A DNA stretch of 64,000 bases, from positions 9,749,501 to 9,813,500 of the forward strand of contig NC_067287.1 in NCBI RefSeq assembly GCF_020740795.1. Reading direction: 5' to 3'. Under the pieces are notes generated by a model. The model was given only the letters and a program-made list of their open reading frames with translations. It made no database searches and was not told where the DNA came from. The stretch is from Apus apus. Lineage: Eukaryota; Chordata; Aves; Apodiformes; Apodidae. Shown piece after piece: positions 12,401-24,828 of the stretch (position 1 is the first letter of the stretch; each line of letters starts with the position of its first letter). Both the position numbers and the translations under genes were made by a program.

Positions 12401-15400
12401 TGGTGGTGTCACAGGAGGGTTCCTCATCCCAGCTGTATCCCCACCCTGTGTGGCACCTCCTCCTGCAAGTGGCCCTCAACACAGCAAGCCATTTGTGAAG
12501 CACCTGGGAGCTACCTGCCCATCACTGTCCATACCAAGAGGCTTCGTGCCCACCAGCCAGCTACAAACAACCCTCCTGTCGCCCAGTGTTCAGTTTAATC
12601 AGCTTAGTGCTCCTGATCGAGGCAGAGCAGAGACCCCTGGGGTCTCTGGTTTCAAACACAGCTCACAGAAAAGCTGACACATTGAATTAACATAAAACCA
12701 CCCTCTTATCATCATTTTGGGCAAAAAAAAAAATCCTCCAGCCAGGCTATTTATACCAGAGACACGCAGGACAGAACGTGGCACAAGTCCTCTGGTGCCG
12801 CTCGCTCCCAGTGCTAATTGTTCGGGAAGTGTCACCAGGATCATTACTCCGCTCATGTTGTGACTGACTTTGGGGACATTAATTTAAAGGGAGCAGCTGG
12901 AAACAGTCCTGTGCTGTCAGAGGCAGCAGCACCATGTCTGCAGCGTGGTTCCTTCTCATGTAAGGATGCAAAAAGCAATGGCAGAGAGTCCCTGTGCGCG
13001 AGGCTGACTTCTTGCATCTGTAATAAAGAGTCAACACCCAAATTCTCACCTCTGTAGTGCAGGTGATGCCTAGAAATCCCCCTTCTCCTCCTCTGTGGGG
13101 CACAGCAAAAAAGCCTCCAGCAAAGCTGCAGCTGCAGGAACTTTCACGATGCTCTAAGTGGAGTTTGGGGATTTGGGGATTTTTTTTTTTCTTCTTGATG
13201 CCACTTGAAATAAAATTTAAGCTGAAGTGAACAAAAGAAGCCATTCAGAGGTGGAGTTGTAGTAAATTTACTGGTTTTGTTGTAACTTAAAACTTCCCTG
13301 TTTATTTAAAGCAGCCGAGGTGAAGGAAGGAAGGGTGGAAGGGCAAAATCTGGCAAGAAAGCTGCTGTTGTAAGCCTGGGTGGTGAGTGCTGCTGTCTTT
13401 AACACAGAAGGGGGCTCTTAAAAGCAGAAATGATAGAACCACTGAGCCAGCCATCAAGCAAGTGCCACTTTCCATTTTTAAGCTATTCTGGTTACAGTTG
13501 TGTTCAGAAAAAGGAAATCAAATATGCATTAAGATGGACCCGCAATCACAAATGAGGAACAGGACACTGCAAAGAGGACAAACATCACAACCTAAGTCAC
13601 TTTCTTTGTTACAATCCTGGGATAAGCAAAGCTGCTTAATAAATATTGATACTGTTTGTACATCCTGCCTTTGGAAATTAATAGCAAAGCAATGCTCTAG
13701 ACCCTTTCCCTCTCTGGAGGGACACTGAGCTCACCACACGTGTGTGTATATGCACCCCAAACTATTTTTCAGAGAAAGATGGAAAAAGAAGTCCACAGCA
13801 CCATTAAAATATCCATAGTGGGGCTTGGAAGTGTTTGGCCAATACCACCTCAGCTGCCTCTGTAACGCCCAGGAAAATGAAGCTTTCCTAGTGCAGTATA
13901 ATCATGGTGACTCTCATGCTGGGACCAAGCATTTGCCCAAGGAGATAATGCAGGGTGTCTCCAAGAGTCCCCTTAGATAATCAATCCCCTTTGGAAGGAC
14001 AGGGCTGCTCCTGGTCTCTAAAGGCTCCTCGGTGGCCCTGAAGTCAGTTTGGTTTCCATCCCAAACTGGTCTTTGCTTTCCATGGGACATCTCTAGCAAA
14101 ACCTACCAAGCTGGGTCTTGGCTTCATGTTTCAAGCTAGTACCACAGATCCAAGAATCCCTTTTTCTTCTGTGTGTCCCACCTCTGTTCCATGTAAAAGG
14201 TCCATTGCTATGGACTCGAATTTGCTTCAAACACACTGGACTCCCAAAAGTGCCCTGCACCCAGCTGCCAGCCCCCCATCCTGGGTCTAAAAAAGGACAC
14301 GGTGACATTCCCACCGCAATGTTTGGTCTCACTCATTCCAGCTGAAGCTTTTTAAACACGTGACAATGTTTCTGTAAATATTGAAGCAAAGCTCCAAGGC
14401 AGGGAGAGCGAGCGCGTCCCCTGCAGCCCCAGGGCTGGGATACAGTGAGCTCCCACCCACCAGACCACCCCACCCAGAGCCCTAGCAGAAGTGACCCCTG
14501 ATGCACAGCACGGCCAGGAACACACAGAAACCACCACAGCCGTGGCAAAAGCACAGTTTGGTCGCCTCCAGGCTCCCCGTCAGGAGCCATCAAGCCAGCC
14601 CTAACTCCAGCCGGCATCTCCAGCACAGCCACCAGGAGCTGTGGCTTTTTTCCCCTCCTGTCTCCCCAGGCAAGGACAATGCTCCCCCAGCTCCAAGGGT
14701 ATCACTGCCACATCAAGCAGCTGACTGCCAGCCAGACTCTGCTCGATCCTACAGAGGAATTGCTCATTCCTTCAAGGATTAAAAAACAATGAGCATCACC
14801 CTGCCAAAGTCTGTTGTCCCAAACAGCAAAGAAGGGCTGGATTCCCAGCAAGTCAGTGCCCAGTGGTGCACAGGGGATGGTCAGCAACAGGGCTGGTCTC
14901 CTTTTCCTTACCAGAGTCCATGGTGGGGCTTCAGTATATTTGGAGCAGGCCGCCAGCACTTCCACAGGATGTTTAGCCATTGTGGGTCTCACCGGGAGCT
15001 TATGGCACTAGAGCTGAATCTCCTTTGGCTTGAGATTGAATTCCAGAACCATGTGCACATTCGCATCCAGTACTCTCCTTCATTGAGCTGGAGCAATTTA
15101 ACAGCTTGTCAGGCAAGGAATGAGGCTGCCCCTTCAGCTGGGAGGTTCCCCTTCACACCTGGGAGTTTCCCCTTCACACCTGATGGGTGGTACCTGCATG
15201 CAAATCCTGTTGTTGCTGTGAAAATTCAAACAGCCCAGCTTCAGCTGCCTTCAGTGGCTCAGGCCCTGAGGAAACCACCTTCCTGGAGATCCAGGCTAAC
15301 ACATTTGCCTTCTCAATGAAATAACCCCAGCAGCGAGGGAGGATCTCCCAGCTGACAGGACAGTTACTCCCTAGAGCACACTGGTGCAGCTGCTTGCAAT

Positions 15401-15747
15401 CACGGGGCCATGCCCTGACCTCCACCAGGCACTTAGACCTCAGCCATCATCTCCAGCATCTGTGGCACAACAGGCTTAGTAATAGCAGCTACAAGTTTTG
15501 GGCTTTGTCTGGCTGCTCTTCACCAAGAACCAACCCTCATGAGGGGAGAAATGTGGCTGGTGAGTGAAGGTGCTCAGGACCACAGCCCCAGCTGTCCCGT
15601 CACCCTGCTCTGGTGGAGGGAGAGCAAGGGGGTGAATTACCCTCACCAGGATGGGGAAGGAGAGCAGAAAGCACCAGCTTGAAACACACTGATATCCTTG
15701 CACAAATACTCTGTATACCTGGACCCACAGTCAATGCACCCTCCACA
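9433..15747. other. Intergenic sequence, no gene seen
   Basis: Single-copy DNA. The AT-rich segment at about 9830-10010, with TTTAATAAG, GTAATTATG and CATTAAAG motifs and no CpG, looks like conserved non-coding DNA. Reading frames at 12.2-12.7 kb (up to 142 codons) have a composition that follows local GC and show no domain. A 21-bp tandem duplication lies at 15140-15181. Nothing else is recognised. Confidence 0.45.
15140..15181. repeat. 21-bp tandem duplication
   Basis: Two adjacent copies (15140-15160 and 15161-15181) share the core TTCCCCTTCACACCT and differ at one base. The near identity suggests a recent slippage event. No function is apparent. Confidence 0.85.
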
Positions 15748-16371
15748 GATGTGGTGCAAATGGCCAGGAAGGCCAATGGCATCCTGGGGTGCATTAGAAA
15801 GGGGGTGGTTAGTAGATCAAGAGAGGCTCTCCTCCCCCTCTATTCTGCCTTGGTGAGGCTGCATCTGGAATATTGTGTTCAGTTCTGGGCCCCACAGTTC
15901 TAGAAGGACAGGGAACTGCCTGAAAGAGTCCAGCGCAGAGCCACAAAGATGATTAAGGCAGTGGAACATCTCCCTTATGAGGAAAGGCTGAGGGAGCTGG
16001 GTCTCTTAAGCTTGGAGGAGTCTGAGGGGCGACCTCATCAGTGTTTACAAATATATAAAGGGCAAGTGTCAGGAGGATGGAGCCAGGCTTTTTTCAGTGA
16101 TGTCCAGTGATAGGACAAGGGGCAATGGGTGCAAACTGGAGCATAGGAGGTTCCATGTACACATCAGAAAAAACTTCTTTACTGTGAGAGTGACAGAGCA
16201 GTGGAACAGGCTGCCCAGAGAGGTTGTGGAGTCTCCTTCTCTGGAGACATTCAAAACCCACCTGGACAAGTTCCTGTGTGATGTGCTCTAGATGACCCTG
16301 CTCTGGCAGGGGGGTTGGACTAGATGGTCCCTTCCAACCCCTAAGATTCTGTGATTCTGTGATTCTGTGAA
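15748..16371 (+). mobile_element. CR1 LINE, 3'-terminal fragment (longest copy)
   Basis: About 620 bp from the reverse-transcriptase C-terminus to the tail. Translation gives [14 protein letters not shown] followed by [20 protein letters not shown], and further on [20 protein letters not shown], the standard CR1 C-terminal motifs. Stops and a frame change separate the pieces, so it is dead. The 3' UTR ends with three perfect ATTCTGTG octamers (16346-16369), the tail from which CR1 reverse transcription starts. It is the best preserved copy in the window. Confidence 0.97.
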
Positions 16372-18984
16372 ATGACAGTGCTGGGAAGTGGAAGCGTTGG
16401 GCAGAAACTCAGTGTTGAAACCATTAATAAACCCAGAGGCTCCCACCCATGCCAAGGCTCTGCTGGGTGCTGGAGACACTGGCACTCTCTATCCCCTCCC
16501 CACCGGAGCAGGACTAAGAATTAATTTGTGAACCTACTTCATTCTCCCTTCATATATTTTTTTTTAATGCATGCCACATCTATTTGTTCTCTCTGCTAGC
16601 CAGATGATAATGTGAACCACTAAAAACTATCTTCCAAATGTGCACATCTCGTTTAAACCACCTGGAGGTGTTTAATTATGGCTTAGCTCTGGCACACAAT
16701 GCCACTGCTGCTGCATCTTATTGCACAGAAGTGCCTGGGTGAACCCCAAGGTTCCATGCCCCTGCCTGCTCCCTATCACTGGGATTACATGAGGATGTAC
16801 ATAAAGGATATTTTCAGTGCCCTCCGCCTCCCCCCTCCTCTCTCTAGCAAAACGCATTGCTTAGCATCACTTATTCTGTATATTTTTTACCATCACCTTA
16901 CCAGCTTCACTGGTGGTAGAGAGGTAATTTGCATTTAGCAGCCTCCCTTGAAGAGAAAGGAAGAATTAATATTCAGGTGTAGGTAGTACCAGAGGCAGGA
17001 ATAACACTCCTTGCTCTCACACTGACCATGCATCATCCCTCCCCAAGTGTTTGTCCGAAGCAGCGTGCAGGTTTCCTCTGAAACAGCAGCTGAGGGTGAA
17101 ACCCTCCAGCCCAGTCAGTGTGTGCACAAACCAATACACAAACAAGCTTCGTTGGTGTCTGCATTAGCAAGTAGTGCTTGATGCATCCCTTCCTCCCCAT
17201 CCTTACTCACAGAGCATTATTTGCTTTAGACTCTGATTTTTTTGCAGGTCACAGACTCCGCTGCTCTAATCTTTCCAGATCACACTGGTTCACCTCAGTC
17301 TCAACATGCTTGTTATTCCCTTAGTTTTAGGGTGAGAACAAGGATGAAATTACACCTGGCAGACACTCTCCATGAAGTACAAGCACTGAATACAGGGGTA
17401 GGGGTTTTTATTTCTGGTTTAGTTTAGTTGTCCAAAAGCCTATATGGAATACTTTTTAAAAAGCTTTACCCTGAGGATTGGTATTAGCAATGTTTCTCCA
17501 CCTTGCACCAAAATTTGAGGCTAGAAGGACAGTGTCAAATGCCTGCTGCTGGTCACCACCAGTGACACCAGACCTGCAGCTTGCTGGAGAAGCAGGAAAA
17601 CCTGACAGGCTTCTTCCCTGAGCCTAAGTCCATCTTTCCGTTGATAACTTTACTGACACAACTAATAAGTTCACAAATCCAATCAACAGCAGGGAAGAGC
17701 CAAATATTACAAAACCACCAGATGAGGAACCACAAAGAGGAATTTTTTTTTTTTTTTAATTTAAACCTAGAGTCACTCTGGGAGAGATATGTGATAAAAC
17801 TATTAACCAGCTGTGTAGTGAGCCCAGCGATGGCCAGTTCTGCAGCACCTCTGCCACCTTTGTCTGGCATGAACTCCTAATGCAATTGAACCTGATCTCT
17901 CTTCCCAACGACCTCATTTCAGTCACTGTCACATAATCCACCACCACCCCATTGTGTGAAGCTGGTGACATTGGCTCAGCTGTGTGTGGAGCCAGTGGTG
18001 GCTGATGGCTCCTCATCCTCCTCATCCTCCTCATCCTCCCACCATGGGCTCTGCCCAGCAGGGCTGCCGGGGCCAGAGCTGCCTGATGCATCACAGGAGT
18101 CACTGCTGGGGACTCTTAATGAAGTGTGACTCAGCACCACCACTCTAAACTCTGTCCTGTGGAGAACTTAAATATAGAAACTCCAGCCCAGGGTGGAAAC
18201 AAGGATAGTTAGGCTGTTGTGCATGAGGTCAAAGCAAACTCAAGCTGATACTTGGAAGGTGTGGATGTTTTTTTGGTGGGATATTTTTTTCTCTCTCTTT
18301 TAAAGAAAATTATCATTTTTCCCTTTTGTGATCTCAGCTGATAGGAAGGGAAAACAAATCCACAAGCAGGGTATCCTAACTATCCCATGTTCTTTTTCTA
18401 TTTCAAAGCTTTTCTTTCAGTGAACACTATGTTATCCACGTGTAGACTTGTCACACCTGAAAAAGCACCAAGATTTGAAGAGGATCCCTAAGAAAGCCCA
18501 CCCCCAAAACCAGAGGTGCTGGGCAAAGAGGCTGCAGGAACAGGGAAACTAAGTGACAGGGTTCTGGGGAGACAGCTCCAAGTTTTCATCTTCTTACCTG
18601 TAGATGCAAAAATAACATGCTCAGACGGATTTGCAGAGGTAAAGCCAAAAGGGCAGCCAGTGCTGTGATAAGACCTTTGCACCGTCACTCAGAGGGACTC
18701 GGGGGAGATCCTGGGCAGCAGGAGCTGCGGCAGTCGGGAGCTATGAAAGCAGGGTTAATGCAAGGCTCAGCTCCAGGGGCTGACTCTTGGCAAAACCCCT
18801 TTCACTAGAACCACCCTGCCCGCACCTCATTTCCCTGTCAACCTCCACCCCCTCCTCACCCCAAACCCCCGCGCCGCAGAGCCTGGAAGGGTTGCTCTTC
18901 CCTACTTGTCCCTGCTGGGACACTGAAGCAGGCAGCCAGGCAGAGAAGAGCACCGGTTGGATCACTCCTTACCCTCCACCTCTC
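16372..18984. other. Intergenic sequence, no gene seen
   Basis: Single-copy DNA with short homopolymer runs, including T-rich at 16557-16565 and 17743-17757. There is one 9-bp tandem repeat at 18009-18039. No supported gene, RNA or named repeat. Confidence 0.45.
18009..18039. repeat. 9-bp tandem repeat (CTCCTCATC)3
   Basis: Three perfect copies of CTCCTCATC followed by a partial one. A simple short tandem repeat outside any gene, possibly length-variable. Confidence 0.9.
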
Positions 18985-19200
18985 CTCCATGGCCAGCCAG
19001 CTCCCTATAGAGCCTCCGCTCCGGCCCCAGCTCCAGCCTCGGCCCCGGTCCCCGCAGCCCCGGTCCCCGCAGCCCCGGTCCCCGCAGCCCATCCCGGCCG
19101 CCCCGTCGTTCCCGGCCGCCGCACGCCCTCTCTTGGGGAGAGACCTTTCAGGCCCCAGCCCTGTCCCCGATCCATTACGGGCAAAAAAAAACCCAACCTG
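18985..19200. promoter_or_regulatory. Small orphan CpG-rich patch with 15-bp triplication
   Basis: About 200 bp of CpG-dense sequence in an otherwise CpG-poor flank, 10 kb beyond the 3' end of C1QL2. It contains three perfect tandem copies of CCCCGGTCCCCGCAG (19043-19087). A plus-strand frame (18989-19201, 70 codons) crosses it and encodes a PRSPQ repeat, which is merely the triplication translated. It could be an orphan CpG island, the start of an unknown RNA, or a GC-biased minisatellite. No donor or promoter motif settles this. Confidence 0.5.
19043..19087. repeat. 15-bp minisatellite, three perfect copies
   Basis: The unit CCCCGGTCCCCGCAG occurs three times without a mismatch. As 15 is a multiple of three, it produces a five-residue repeat in every frame, which explains the proline-rich reading frames on both strands. 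Confidence 0.95.
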
Positions 19201-22200
19201 ACCGGGGGTTAAGTGAGCTGGGAAGACCCCAACAGGAAAATCTAGCCCTGCTGAAATGGACCTTACAGAGATGTAGTCACTCCGGGGCACAGTGACAGCA
19301 TCACCCAGGACACAGAAGGGCACCCAGCTCTGTTTTTAGAGGGCTGTATTACAGAGAGGCAGGTGGTGTGTATGTAACTCTGCAGACACACAGAGAAAGA
19401 AAGGGTGATGGAAAATCAATAGTGTGTATGATCCTGAGGAGTCATCTGGCTTGGTTCCTCATCCCACCCCAGCTATGCCACAGCCAAATCTGATTGATGT
19501 CTAATGTACTCTAGAGACCTTCTGTGCTGGAGACCCAGAGCCTTCCCAAGCAACCTGCTCCCATGCCTCGCCATCTGAAAGCTTCTCTTCCTGTCTGACC
19601 TTGCTACTGCATCTCAAGGTCCTCACTCTCTCCTATCCAAAACAAGCACAAAGAGCACATTTCCCTTCCTCTCGTGACCTTAGGAACCATCCCCTTGTGC
19701 ACCCTACACCCCCTTCTCCAGGGTGAGCAACCCAATCCATCCCTCTTTCCTCTCAGGCTGCATTTTCCAGCTTGCTAAACTGAAAATCCTGTTGCCTTCT
19801 GGACCATCCCCAGCCACATCACAGCTTTCTGGTTGCACGGTACCTGTGGACTGGAGACTGCTCCAGGTGAGATCTTCCAAGAGCCCAGGAGAATGGGATT
19901 ACTTCATATCCCTTGGGGACTCTGCTCCAGCTTACACATCTCAGCATGTGCACACTGGTCTTTTCCACATCATAGATGGTCACCTCACGTTTAGTCAGTG
20001 GTCCTCCATATCCTCTCTGAGAAGCAGCTCCTTGGCTACTGCTCCCAACCCCCCCCTCTTCTCCTCTGGCTTTCCAGCACATGTTCATATCATGGACTGC
20101 CTCTAGGTAGAGGTAACTTGGATCCCTTGAATTGTCTCCTGCTTTTTTTACATCCCTTTCCTCTGTTTTGTGAAGGTCATTTTGAATTTAATCCTCTTCT
20201 CTGCCTTAATGTCATCTGCAGATTTAATGGATGGGTCTTCTACTTAATTAGTCCCAGCACTAACAATGGCACAGAATAGAGCTGAGGACAGGACACACTC
20301 TGGCACTGTCCCACACAACACTGGTTCTCCTGGCAATCCATCATCCATAACTGGTCTCATGCTACATTACCCAATGGGCTCTGCAGCCACCATCTAGGAG
20401 ATTCCTCTCAGTCATATGACCAATGTTTGTAATATTTGCGTATTTGTAATATACTCATTTGTATCTTAATTGCAATAATTGTAATTTGTAATATCCCCAC
20501 TGCTGTTTTGAATGCAATTTGCTGCAGTTACAGACACTCTTTATTTATCAGCAATAAAAGACAGAAAGGAAGAAGAGCTTCACATCTGTTAAATCTGCAG
20601 TTTTATCAAAACACCTGATGCCTGCCAAGGAATTGCCACCACCAAACAAAGCCACAGGAAGACACATGGAAAATCACCAGGCCACTCTACCCATGCAAGA
20701 CTTGTATTTGTGTGTTGTATATACAGCAAGTTTAAAATGTCTGAGGGCAGTGACTGGCTTCAGTTTGCAGACAGGGACAATCACTCAGTCTTACCTCAAA
20801 ACCCTCTGTGAACCACAAGGCTTATTCCTCCCACTCCACTCCCTCCCACCACCAGTCTGTGACAGCTAAAACAAATTTTCAAAAACTCAGCTCTGCTATT
20901 GTCCATACTTCCATTTGACAGCACAGTTCATGGACTTTGCGGGCCAGAGGGGACTGTTACATTCATCTCATTTGACCTTCTTAAGCAATCCAGGCTCTCT
21001 TGTTTCACTTGGAGATTTCCAGCAGCAAATCAAGTGATAAACACAGATACCTCAAAACTTAGTTGTTGCAATTAACCCCTGCCCACCGGACAAGTTTGCT
21101 TTTCTATTGCTTGAAGAAAGTTGTTTGAGAAACCTAGAATGAGAAGCAAGCTCCATTTTTCAAGTTAAAGTCAAGTTAAAGTACAGAGGTTTTCAGAGGC
21201 TACAGGCTGGCATGACCACATTGTCCAGGCATCTTGCTTCCATTAAACAAACTACTTCTCATTTAAGACCCATCTGAAACCATCATGCAGCCTCTACTTA
21301 CACAGGGATCACACTAGTCTAAAACATGTTTTTTTCTCAGCTTTACCTCCCTGGCTTTTTATTTTTTTGGTCTTTGGAAGGATGGTAGTGGCAAATGGAA
21401 ATCTGAATTGCAGTTCTCAGAAAACACCAACCACAAAATAATTCAGCAGCTGCATATTTGATATGTGCTGTTCAGAAGAAAAAGCACATCCATCCCATGA
21501 TCTGCTCCACAGACTTCAAAGACTGCATCTATCAATATAGAGGCTTATTGATTATGCCAAGACCGAATTGAATAACCTCATGAGAACTGAGAACAGTCAC
21601 AAAAAAGACCACCACCACAGAATCCCAACCAAAGATTAAACCTAACCTTGATCCTGTCCCACTAAAACCACTGAGCACCTGCCCACCAGCTTTGATGGGG
21701 ATCAAACCAGACCCTTGGAGAACATCTAGTCCACCAGCCACATGCCTCTGCTTGAACCCTTCCACCTAAAGAGCAGAGCTGTTACAGACCAATGAGTTAA
21801 AATGTAAGGAAAAATAGGCAACAAAATCTCATCTAGATGGCCTTCTCAATTAAATATTGTATATAGAATAGTTATATTTTAATATAACTACTCCTTACAA
21901 CAACCCACTGATTTTGCTGCCTTAGCGAAACATGTTGGAAAACATTTTAGCAGAACTTCTTTTGATGCTGCAAAAGGCAATTTTAGGCAGAGTCACTGCA
22001 GGGTTCAACAGTTGTGGATTCTTGTCCTGTCTTAGGTTGCCAAAATAGCATTCCCCTGGAAGAGAGAAAACATCTCTAAGCAGCCTTCCTGTCCCAGCTC
22101 CCGTCTCATAGCTCTGAACAAACTCTGAGGAAAGATTATTTAGATCTCTCAATCAGAAGTGAATTAAAGCTAAGACTCTTTTAAAGACCTGCCTTGCTTT

Positions 22201-24316
22201 GATCCGAATACGTATTTCCTTCACAATCAGCTTCTCTTCACAGCCTTTTCTTAGGATCAGCTGGAACACCTTTCCTCTTTTCCACCTTAAGTTTTGAAAG
22301 CAACTTAAAGTGCAAACAGCCATTGAGACACAGTGTATGCTCAACAGAAACACATTCCTGTGTGGTCCTCCCACCCCCAGCTGACAGGCAAGGATTTGGT
22401 AGGACCTGATGCTACCCTGTGACTCATCCAGCCTGTGAGGATTTATCTGGGATCACAGCAGTATTCTTACCATGCACAGCAGAACCTTTTGGAGACTTCA
22501 CAGCACACACTGTCAACGTATAATAACACTATGCACTGTGAATTATGGAGCTGCTGGATTCAATGGGATTTTACATATTAATTGCAAACACACCCAAAAA
22601 AGACAAAGGAATTTATTGGCTTGATCAGTGTTTCTGCTCTAAGAACACTGAAGCTTCATTCGTGCTCAAACTGATAAATAGCAGCACAGTGTTACTCCTT
22701 GAGGGTGCTTTGTCTTTTGAGAGGGGAGGCAAAAGTTTACTACCCAAACTCTCTGCTGCAGGGATGGGCTCAGCAGCACCTGGGAGGACTTGAGCTTCAG
22801 AGATGTTGGACACCTCTTTTTCCTAAGCAGGTTGCTGGATGCTGGCAATAGGAGCTGCTCCACCCTCTCCATGGATGTCAATGGTGTTTTCCCTGAAAGG
22901 TATTTATATAGTGACACTTACCAGGTGGGATACAACATGGAGCTGGACCATTTCCACTTCTGGGGTACAAAGACTGAGATTGATTATACTATGTCCCCAG
23001 ACACTACGTAACAGGAAGCAATTGCCACAGCAGCAGTCAGAGGGAAGCTGCATGTAATGTACTTAAGGATTGGTTCTGACTCCACGGATGCTGAGAAAAA
23101 ATAAGTTTGAGAAGAATTAGATCAGCGTATCTGCAAGCAGACTTTGGCCCTTGGGCTCCCAGCTTCCAGGAAGGACAGCTCCATGAAAAATGAGGGGCCA
23201 GGAGAAGCAAACGTCAAGAATTCAGCTGTATAACAAAAACAAAACAGAAAGAAACCGATCCAGATCTGATCTCCATCACCTCATGCATTCACATGCTGCA
23301 GCACTGCACGACTGATGCGAAGTTTCAGGAATAGCATTACAATAATGAGGGAAGAGCAAAACACTCCCTGCAAAGCAGCTTCCTCCCCAGGGAGATAAAC
23401 ATTTTCTGTGTTATCATACCATCAAAATTGCATCTTGAAACTAAAATCAGACAACAAATCATCGTTCATAAAGCTTGTGCAAAGGATAGCTCAGACCTTC
23501 AAACAAGTTATTCTCCTGGGCACGTTTTCTCCCCGTTCTCAGCAGCAGGTCTCTCCTCTTTGGGATGGGGATCACATCACAACACTTAAGCCATAAGCAA
23601 TTTGTTGACAAAGAGAAATGGCACCAAGAAAACATTTCAGCTGCATTCAGGGCTGGGCTTGGATATTTTTTGTTTGTTTTTCTAGACATGATCTGGCAGC
23701 TGCAAGCGAAAAGAAGAGCCAGGATCATGTGAACATCCCCTTGCTGGGAGGAGTGCAGCCAAAGGCTGCAGGCAAGCCATGCTCTCCATGTCACTGTGCT
23801 CACAGCGCACTGGAGGAAATAATCCTGCATTGATAGGGCAGCAGATCACAGGCATCAAACAGGCCTTTTTCATTTCTACCCCAGCTCATGCCAAAAAAGC
23901 AAAACAGGAGCAAATGCAACAGAGACAGGGATGTGCCATCAGCTCCCTATGAGGAAAATCTACTCCCCTTTATTAGAATATGGAGCTGTGCCACACGGGG
24001 TAATGGTTAATTCAGGCTATTTTGTAATTGGAAGAACTCAAAGGCAATAGGAATTTATGGTTTTCTCTAAAATGAAACAAGGACAGAACTCCCAGCTTCC
24101 TCAGAATTACACTCTGCAAAACCTCAAGAGTGAGATCCCACAGAGCACTGTGCAGCAGGGGCCAGGACACAGCAGTGGCACCTTTCAGGCTGTGACCTGA
24201 AACCACCAGCTCTCAGGGCCTCCACCTGAAACACAGGGGGAAAGAAGGGGATTTCTGATGTATGTTCAAAACATGTGACAGCCTCAGCTTCTTGCCTACC
24301 TGGGAAGTAATTCACA
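19201..24316. other. Intergenic sequence, no gene seen
   Basis: Single-copy AT-rich DNA. An 11-bp direct duplication of TCAAGTTAAAG lies at 21160-21181. Short frames carry no domain. Nothing here can be assigned. Confidence 0.45.
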
Positions 24317-24828
24317 CCTCAGATCCTGTGTTCAGTTTTGGGCCCTTCACTACAAGGACACTGAGGTGCTGGAGCTTGTCCAAAGAACAGCAGTGAAGCT
24401 CTTCTGCAGCAGAAGACTTACAAGGAGCAACTGTGGGAACCGGGATTGTTTAGCTTGGAGGCTGAGGGGAGTCCTTATCCCTCTCTACAACTACCTGGAA
24501 GGAGGTTGAAGTAATGTGGGTGTTGGTCTCTTTCTCCCAAACAACAAGCGATCGGACAAGAGGAAACTGCCTCAAGTTGTGCCAGGGGAGGTTTAGATTG
24601 GATATTAGGAACAATTTCTTTACTGAAAGGGTTGTCAGGCACTAGAACAGGCAGGATAGGGCAGTGGTGAAGTCACCATCCCTGGAGGTATTTAAAACAT
24701 GTGTGGATGTGGTACTGAGGGACATAGTTTAGCGGTGCACAGGGCAGGGAGCTAAATCAACAGTTGGACTTGATGATCCTAAAGGTCTTTTCCAACCAAA
24801 ACAATGCTACCATTCTATGATTCTATAG
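24317..24828 (+). mobile_element. CR1 LINE, 3'-terminal fragment, old copy
   Basis: Starts near CCTGTGTTCAGTTTTGGGCC and runs to a tail of ATTCTATG repeats (24812-24828). It keeps GCTTGGAGGCTGAGGGGAG and CATCCCTGGAGGTATTTAAA. It is clearly more diverged than the copy at 15.7 kb. The ATTCTATG tail places it in a different CR1 subfamily from the ATTCTGTG copies at 16, 46 and 50 kb. Confidence 0.93.
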
